Of a stretch of DNA of 9,183 bases, positions 5,835 to 9,183 are shown in pieces. A program made the position numbers and the translations under genes. Positions within the stretch are counted from its first letter, which is position 1. The number at the start of each line of letters is the position of its first letter. The notes under the pieces are model-generated. The model ran no database searches. It saw only the letters and a list, made by a program, of their open reading frames with translations, and was not told where the DNA came from. Source of the stretch: Pseudomonadota bacterium (GTDB taxonomy: Bacteria > Pseudomonadota > Gammaproteobacteria > Xanthomonadales > Xanthomonadaceae); assembly GCA_023425225.1 (NCBI GenBank), contig JAFADB010000363.1, positions 1 to 9,183 on the forward strand, written 5' to 3'.

Positions 5835-6314
5835 CTAGTCGCCCACCGGCAGGTTCAGCGTCTCCTTCACTTCCTCCATCACGATGTAGCTCTTGGACTC
5901 GCGTACGTGCGGCAGCGTCAGCAGGGTGCTGCCCAGCAGCTTGCGGTAGGAGGCCATCTCGCTGATGCGCGCCTTGAGCAGGTAGTCGAAGTCGCCCGAG
6001 ACCAGATGGCATTCGAGCACGTTGGGCAGCTTGAGCGCGGCGCGGCGGAATTCCTCGAAGATGTCGCCGGACTTGTAGGCCAGGCTGATCTCCACGAACA
6101 CCAGCAGGCTGGCCTTGAGCGCGGTCGGGTCCAGGCGCGCGTGGTAGCCGGTGATCACGCCCTCGCGTTCGAGCCGGCGCACGCGCTCGGTGCACGGGGT
6201 GGTGGACAGGCCCACGCGCTCGCCCAGTTCGGTGAAGGAGATGCGTCCTTCCTGCTGCAGCACGCGCAGGATCCTGCGGTCGATCTTGTCCAGTTCGCGG
6301 GTTCGGGTGGCCAT
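5835..6314 (-). CDS. lrp: Lrp/AsnC-family regulator (Lrp or DadR-like)
   Basis: A 159-residue transcription regulator very close in pattern to E. coli Lrp. The N-terminal winged helix-turn-helix (about 8-56) includes LDKIDRRILRVLQQEGRIS, LGERVGLSTTPCTERVRRLEREGVI and TGYHARLDP. The C-terminal RAM ligand-sensing domain (about 66-150) includes ASLLVFVEI, ECHLVSGDFDYLLK (101-114), SYRKLLG and SYIVMEEVKET. The start at 6314 is preferred because AGG lies 7 bases upstream of it; an ATG two codons earlier at 6320 is almost on top of that AGG. The gene is divergent from dadA with 142 bases between the starts. In Pseudomonas aeruginosa a divergently encoded Lrp-type protein (DadR) activates dadAX in response to alanine; the same arrangement here suggests the same role, probably with autoregulation. 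Global Lrp and dedicated DadR cannot be told apart from the sequence alone. Confidence 0.93.
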   Translation of the reverse strand: MATRTRELDKIDRRILRVLQQEGRISFTELGERVGLSTTPCTERVRRLEREGVITGYHARLDPTALKASLLVFVEISLAYKSGDIFEEFRRAALKLPNVLECHLVSGDFDYLLKARISEMASYRKLLGSTLLTLPHVRESKSYIVMEEVKETLNLPVGD

Positions 6315-6343
6315 CGGCATGCCTGGGGTGGATTGGCTGGTGG

Positions 6344-6387
6344 TTTTCCCTTCATTGTGGCGGAAAATAAGGGAAAAATCCGGGATT
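6344..6387. promoter_or_regulatory. Operator-like inverted repeat between lrp and dadA
   Basis: An AT-rich island in GC-rich DNA. TTTTCCCTT (6344-6352) and AAGGGAAAA (6369-6377) form a perfect 9-bp inverted repeat separated by 16 bases. A further GGAAAA (6362-6367) lies one helical turn (10 bases) before the copy at 6372-6377, and AATCC-G-GGATT (6377-6387) forms a second small palindrome next to it. Lrp-family proteins bind several phased symmetric AT-rich sites, so this is the best candidate operator. It does not closely match the E. coli Lrp consensus, so the assignment rests on position and symmetry. Confidence 0.55.
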
Positions 6388-6395
6388 GGCGTGAA

Positions 6396-6401
6396 TATAC
6401 T
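6396..6401 (+). promoter_or_regulatory. -10 box of the dadA-alr promoter
   Basis: TATACT (five of six to consensus) lies 55 bases before the dadA ATG. At 17 bases upstream the -35 position holds GAAAAA (6373-6378), which is not a -35 hexamer and is part of the symmetric operator-like island. A good -10 with no -35 next to a putative regulator site fits an activator-dependent promoter, as expected for alanine-induced dadA. Confidence 0.5.
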
Positions 6402-6456
6402 CCATGGTTTCGTTTCGCCTGCGCTCGGTGTGCAGGGAAACCTCCCGGAGAGATCG

Positions 6457-7761
6457 ATGCGCGTTCTGGTATTGGGCAGCGGCGTGATAGGCGTGACCAG
6501 CGCCTGGTACCTGGCCCAGGCCGGGTTCGAGGTGGTCGTGGTCGACCGCCAGCCGGCCCCGGCGCTGGAGACCAGCTATGCCAACGCCGGCCAGCTGTCG
6601 TTCGGCTACACCTCGCCGTGGGCCGCCCCGGGCGTGCCGCTGAAGGCGTTCAAGTGGCTGTTCCAGCGCCACGCGCCGCTGGCGATCAAGCCCGGCCTGG
6701 ACCCGCTGCAGTACCTGTGGCTGGCGCAGATGCTGCGCAACTGCACGGCGGAGCACTACGCGGTCAACAAGGCGCGCATGGTGCGCATGACCGAGTACAG
6801 CCGCGACAGCCTGGACGAGCTGCGCGCGCAGACCGGCATCCAGTACGAAGGCCTGCAACTGGGCACGCTGCAGCTGTTCCGCACCCAAGCCCAGCTCGAT
6901 GCCGCCGCGCAGGATATCGCCGTGCTGGAACAGTACGGCGTGCCCTACGAGTTGCTCGACCGCGCCGGCATCGCCCGTTACGAGCCGGCGCTGGCCGACG
7001 CGCCGGTGCGGATGGTCGGCGCATTGCGCACCCCGCTGGACCAGACCGGCGACTGCCGGCTGTTCACCCAGCGCCTGGCGGAGATGGCCGAGCAGGCCGG
7101 GGTGGAATTTCGCTACGGTCGCCAGATTGAGCGCTTCGACTTCGATGGCCAGCGCATCGGCGGCGTGCGCATCGACGGCCGCACCGAGGTCGCCGACCGC
7201 TACGTGCTGGCGATGGGCAGCTATTCGCCGCAGATGGTCGCCCCGCTCGGCCTGCGGTTGCCGGTGTATCCGCTCAAGGGCTATTCGCTGACCATCCCGA
7301 TCGTCGATGCGGCGCAGGCGCCGGTGTCCACCATCCTCGACGAGAGCTACAAGGTCGCCATCACCCGCTTCGACCGGCGCATCCGCGTCGGCGGCATGGC
7401 CGAGGTGTCCGGCTTCGACCTGTCGCTGTCGCCGCGCCGGCGCGCCACCCTGGACCGGGTGGTCAACGACCTCTACCCGCGCGGCGGCGATCTGGCCCGC
7501 GCCGAGTTCTGGACCGGCCTGCGCCCGGCCACGCCGGACGGCACCCCGGTGGTCGGCGCCACCCCGTTCCCCAACCTGTACACCAACACCGGCCACGGCA
7601 CGCTCGGCTGGACCATGTCCTGCGGCTCGGCACGCTACCTGGCCGACCTGATGGCCGGCCGCGCGCCGCAGATCAGCAGCGAGGGCCTGGATATTTCCCG
7701 TTACTCGCGCCGCGGCGCGGCCGCACAGGAGTCCTTGGCATGCGCCCCGCACGCGCGCTGA
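6457..7761 (+). CDS. dadA: D-amino acid dehydrogenase, small subunit (DadA)
   Basis: A 434-residue FAD enzyme, close to the length of E. coli DadA. It oxidises D-alanine and other D-amino acids to the 2-oxo acid and ammonia and passes electrons to the membrane quinone pool. The start at 6457 follows GGAG with 6 bases of spacing. The FAD-binding N-terminus is MRVLVLGSGVIGVTSAWYLA (GxGxxG at 7-12), ending at the acidic VVVVDRQ. ETSYANAGQLSFGYTSPWAAPG (about 38-59) is a DadA signature. LYTNTGHGTLGWTMSCGSARYLADLM near the C-terminus closes the FAD site and is typical of the DAO fold. The last residues (after SRYSRRG) are variable, and the gene overlaps alr by 22 bases, which implies translational coupling. 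With alr it forms an alanine-degradation operon: L-Ala to D-Ala to pyruvate. Regulation is probably by the divergent Lrp-type protein. Confidence 0.96.
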   Translation: MRVLVLGSGVIGVTSAWYLAQAGFEVVVVDRQPAPALETSYANAGQLSFGYTSPWAAPGVPLKAFKWLFQRHAPLAIKPGLDPLQYLWLAQMLRNCTAEHYAVNKARMVRMTEYSRDSLDELRAQTGIQYEGLQLGTLQLFRTQAQLDAAAQDIAVLEQYGVPYELLDRAGIARYEPALADAPVRMVGALRTPLDQTGDCRLFTQRLAEMAEQAGVEFRYGRQIERFDFDGQRIGGVRIDGRTEVADRYVLAMGSYSPQMVAPLGLRLPVYPLKGYSLTIPIVDAAQAPVSTILDESYKVAITRFDRRIRVGGMAEVSGFDLSLSPRRRATLDRVVNDLYPRGGDLARAEFWTGLRPATPDGTPVVGATPFPNLYTNTGHGTLGWTMSCGSARYLADLMAGRAPQISSEGLDISRYSRRGAAAQESLACAPHAR

Positions 7762-8819
7762 TCGATCTGGACGCGCTGCGTCACAACTACCGCCTGGCCC
7801 GCCGGCTCGGCGGCGGCAAGGCCTTGGCGGTGATCAAGGCCGATGCCTACGGCCACGGCGCGGTGCGCTGCGCGCAGGCGCTGGAAGGCGAGGCCGACGG
7901 CTTCGCCGTGGCCTGCATCGAGGAGGCGCTGGAACTGCGCCAGGCCGGCATCCGTGCGCCGATCCTGCTGCTGGAAGGCTTCTTCGAGGCCGACGAACTG
8001 GCGCTGATCGCCGAGCACGGGTTGTGGACCGCGGTGGGTTCGCCCTGGCAGGTGGAGGCGGTGGAGCGCTTCGCCGCCAGCTCGGACGCGCCGCTGCACG
8101 TCTGGCTCAAGCTCGACAGCGGCATGCACCGCCTGGGCCTGTCGCCGGCCGAATTCCGCGCCGCGCACGCGCGCCTGTCGGCGTTGCCGCAGCTGGCGCC
8201 GCTGACGATGATGAGCCACCTGGCGCGCGCCGACGAGCTGGACTGCACGCGTACCGCCGAACAGGCGCAGGTGTTCGCCGCGGCCACCGCCGGGCTGGCC
8301 GGGCAGACCAGCCTGTGCAACTCGCCGGCGCTGCTGGGCTGGCCGCAGGTGCGCAGCGACTGGGTGCGGCCGGGGCTGATGCTCTACGGCGCCAATCCCT
8401 TCCCCGATGGCACGCCGCTGCCGGGCGAACTCAAGCCGGTGATGACGCTGGAATCGAAGGTCTTCGCCGTGCGCGAACTGGCCGCCGGCGAACCGCTGGG
8501 CTACGGCGCACGTTTCGTCGCCGAGCGGCCGACCCGCGTCGGCGTGGTGGCGATGGGCTACGCCGACGGCTACCCGCAGTTCGCCCCCAACGACACCCCG
8601 GTGCGGATCGACGGCCGGCCCGGGCGGCTGATCGGGCGCGTGTCGATGGACATGCTGACCGTGGACCTGAGCGACCATCCCGAATCCGGCATCGGCAGCC
8701 CGGTGACGCTGTGGGGCGACCAGCCGCACGTGACCACGCTGGCCGCGCGCTGCCACAGCAGCGCCTACCGGATCCTGTGCGGCCTGAAGCGGGTGCCGCG
8801 GACGTACGTGGGCGGCTGA
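7740..8819 (+). CDS. alr: Alanine racemase (Alr/DadX)
   Basis: A 359-residue PLP enzyme of normal family length that interconverts L- and D-alanine. The PLP lysine is Lys33 in AVIKADAYGHG. The second catalytic base, on the other subunit, is Tyr255 in LGYGARF. VRPGLMLYG (209-217) holds the Arg210 that contacts the pyridine nitrogen, and LDSGMHRLG (125-133) and MGYADGYP (272-279) are further signatures. The C-terminal beta domain is complete (GRVSMDMLTVDL, CGLKRVPRTYVG). AGGAG lies 8 bases before the ATG, inside the dadA coding region; the genes overlap by 22 bases. Position behind dadA makes this the catabolic DadX by context, but it could be the organism's only racemase and so also supply D-alanine for peptidoglycan. 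The gene stops 19 bases short of the convergent DUF3016 gene. Confidence 0.96.
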   Translation: MRPARALIDLDALRHNYRLARRLGGGKALAVIKADAYGHGAVRCAQALEGEADGFAVACIEEALELRQAGIRAPILLLEGFFEADELALIAEHGLWTAVGSPWQVEAVERFAASSDAPLHVWLKLDSGMHRLGLSPAEFRAAHARLSALPQLAPLTMMSHLARADELDCTRTAEQAQVFAAATAGLAGQTSLCNSPALLGWPQVRSDWVRPGLMLYGANPFPDGTPLPGELKPVMTLESKVFAVRELAAGEPLGYGARFVAERPTRVGVVAMGYADGYPQFAPNDTPVRIDGRPGRLIGRVSMDMLTVDLSDHPESGIGSPVTLWGDQPHVTTLAARCHSSAYRILCGLKRVPRTYVGG

Positions 8820-8838
8820 CGCCGCTGCGGCACGCGGT

Positions 8839-9183
8839 TCAGCGTACCGCGCCGGCAGCGCGATCCTGGCGGAACTCCTTGCGCAGCCAATCGTCGATCA
8901 GCTGCTTCTCGTAGCGCAGCTGGTCGTTGCCGAGCCTGACGTTGTTGTACATGAAGGCGCTGTCGGTGAGCCTGCGCTCACCCTGGTCGATCACCTGCCC
9001 GTCGGCGCCGGTGAGGGTGAACTGCAGCGTGATCCGCGGCGGGTAGATGTTGCGGATGATGCGCACATCGTTGGCGTTCGGGCCGTGCCACGGCTCGTAG
9101 TCGCCGGCGCGCTTGATGTCGGTGATGGTCACGGCCAGCCGCTGGCCGGCGGGGAGTTGCTTGAGCGCCTGCTTCTGCAGGTA
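8839..9183 (-). CDS. DUF3016 domain protein (N-terminus beyond window edge)
   Basis: The last 114 codons of a minus-strand gene whose start lies past the right edge. The frame stays open to 9183, so the GTG at 9132 is an internal Val (RLAVTITDI), not a start. The visible order is LPAGQRLAVTITDIKRAGDYEPW, NDVRIIRNIYPPRITLQFTL, GQVIDQGERRLTDSAF, LRYEKQLIDDWLRKEF and a short variable tail. I recognise this as DUF3016, a family of small proteins that usually have an N-terminal signal peptide and are thought to be periplasmic. The signal cannot be checked here. The paired strands (a turn of G-x-D-x-G between hydrophobic strands) look like a beta-sandwich fold; this is inference. It is convergent with alr, with only 19 bases between the stops and no strong terminator. 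Function is unknown. Confidence 0.85.
   Translation of the reverse strand, partial: YLQKQALKQLPAGQRLAVTITDIKRAGDYEPWHGPNANDVRIIRNIYPPRITLQFTLTGADGQVIDQGERRLTDSAFMYNNVRLGNDQLRYEKQLIDDWLRKEFRQDRAAGAVR

Noticed and set aside
5641..5838. Possible 65-residue plus-strand gene between the terminator and lrp
   Set aside because: It runs through the terminator hairpin, has an Arg-rich random composition and no clear Shine-Dalgarno. I see no credible gene in 5677-5834.
6352..7752. 466-residue open frame antisense to dadA
   Set aside because: Mirror image of a clearly recognised FAD enzyme; His/Ala/Gly/Val/Gln-rich with no motifs.
7701..8756. 351-residue open frame antisense to alr
   Set aside because: Same reason: alr is complete with all catalytic residues on the plus strand.
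8820..8838. GCCG-CTG-CGGC mini-hairpin as a terminator between alr and the DUF3016 gene
   Set aside because: Only four base pairs and no T-run; too weak to call.
9130..9132. GTG at 9132 as the start of the DUF3016 gene
   Set aside because: The frame continues open to the window edge with family-like sequence (LPAGQRLAVTITDI), so the real start is outside.
1..9183. CRISPR arrays, tRNA, rRNA, transposase or integrase genes, long direct repeats
   Set aside because: Looked for on both strands; none seen. The region reads as core chromosome.

Overview
The window is GC-rich DNA (roughly 70% G+C by eye) from a motile gammaproteobacterium. The gene complement and protein styles fit the Xanthomonadaceae (Xanthomonas, Stenotrophomonas, Lysobacter and relatives); I would not go below family level from sequence alone. 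It looks like ordinary chromosome: I see no tRNA or rRNA, insertion sequence, integrase, CRISPR array or phage gene.

Layout. (1) 1-1305, minus strand: an exported Rossmann-fold reductase-like protein followed 16 bp later by a Tat-signal cupin of the YjlB type, which runs off the left edge. (2) 1483-2282, minus: a charge-polarised hypothetical protein, then a small DUF4031 protein. (3) 2340-4265, minus: motB and motA, the flagellar stator genes, behind a well-formed sigma-28 (FliA) promoter that also settles the motA start. (4) 4305-4769, minus: msrB, methionine-R-sulfoxide reductase, divergent from a small secreted proline-rich protein (4873-5271, plus). (5) 5481-5630, plus: a glutamine-rich disordered protein of 49 residues that is easy to miss, followed by a strong hairpin. 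(6) 5835-8819: an lrp/dadR-type regulator (minus) divergent from a dadA-alr operon (plus), with a symmetric AT-rich operator-like region between them. (7) 8839 to the right edge, minus: the C-terminal part of a DUF3016 protein, convergent with alr.

How the genes work together. The clearest module is alanine catabolism. The racemase (Alr/DadX) makes D-alanine from L-alanine, DadA oxidises it to pyruvate and ammonia at the membrane, and the divergent Lrp-type regulator very probably controls both. MotA and MotB form the proton-driven stator, expressed late in the flagellar cascade under FliA. The reductase-cupin pair appears to be one exported two-gene unit of unknown function.

No clearly new multi-gene system is visible. 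The items most worth a second look are the exported nucleotide-binding-fold protein paired with a Tat cupin, the Gln-rich microprotein, the lrp-dadA operator region, and the exact sigma-28 promoter/start relationship at motA.
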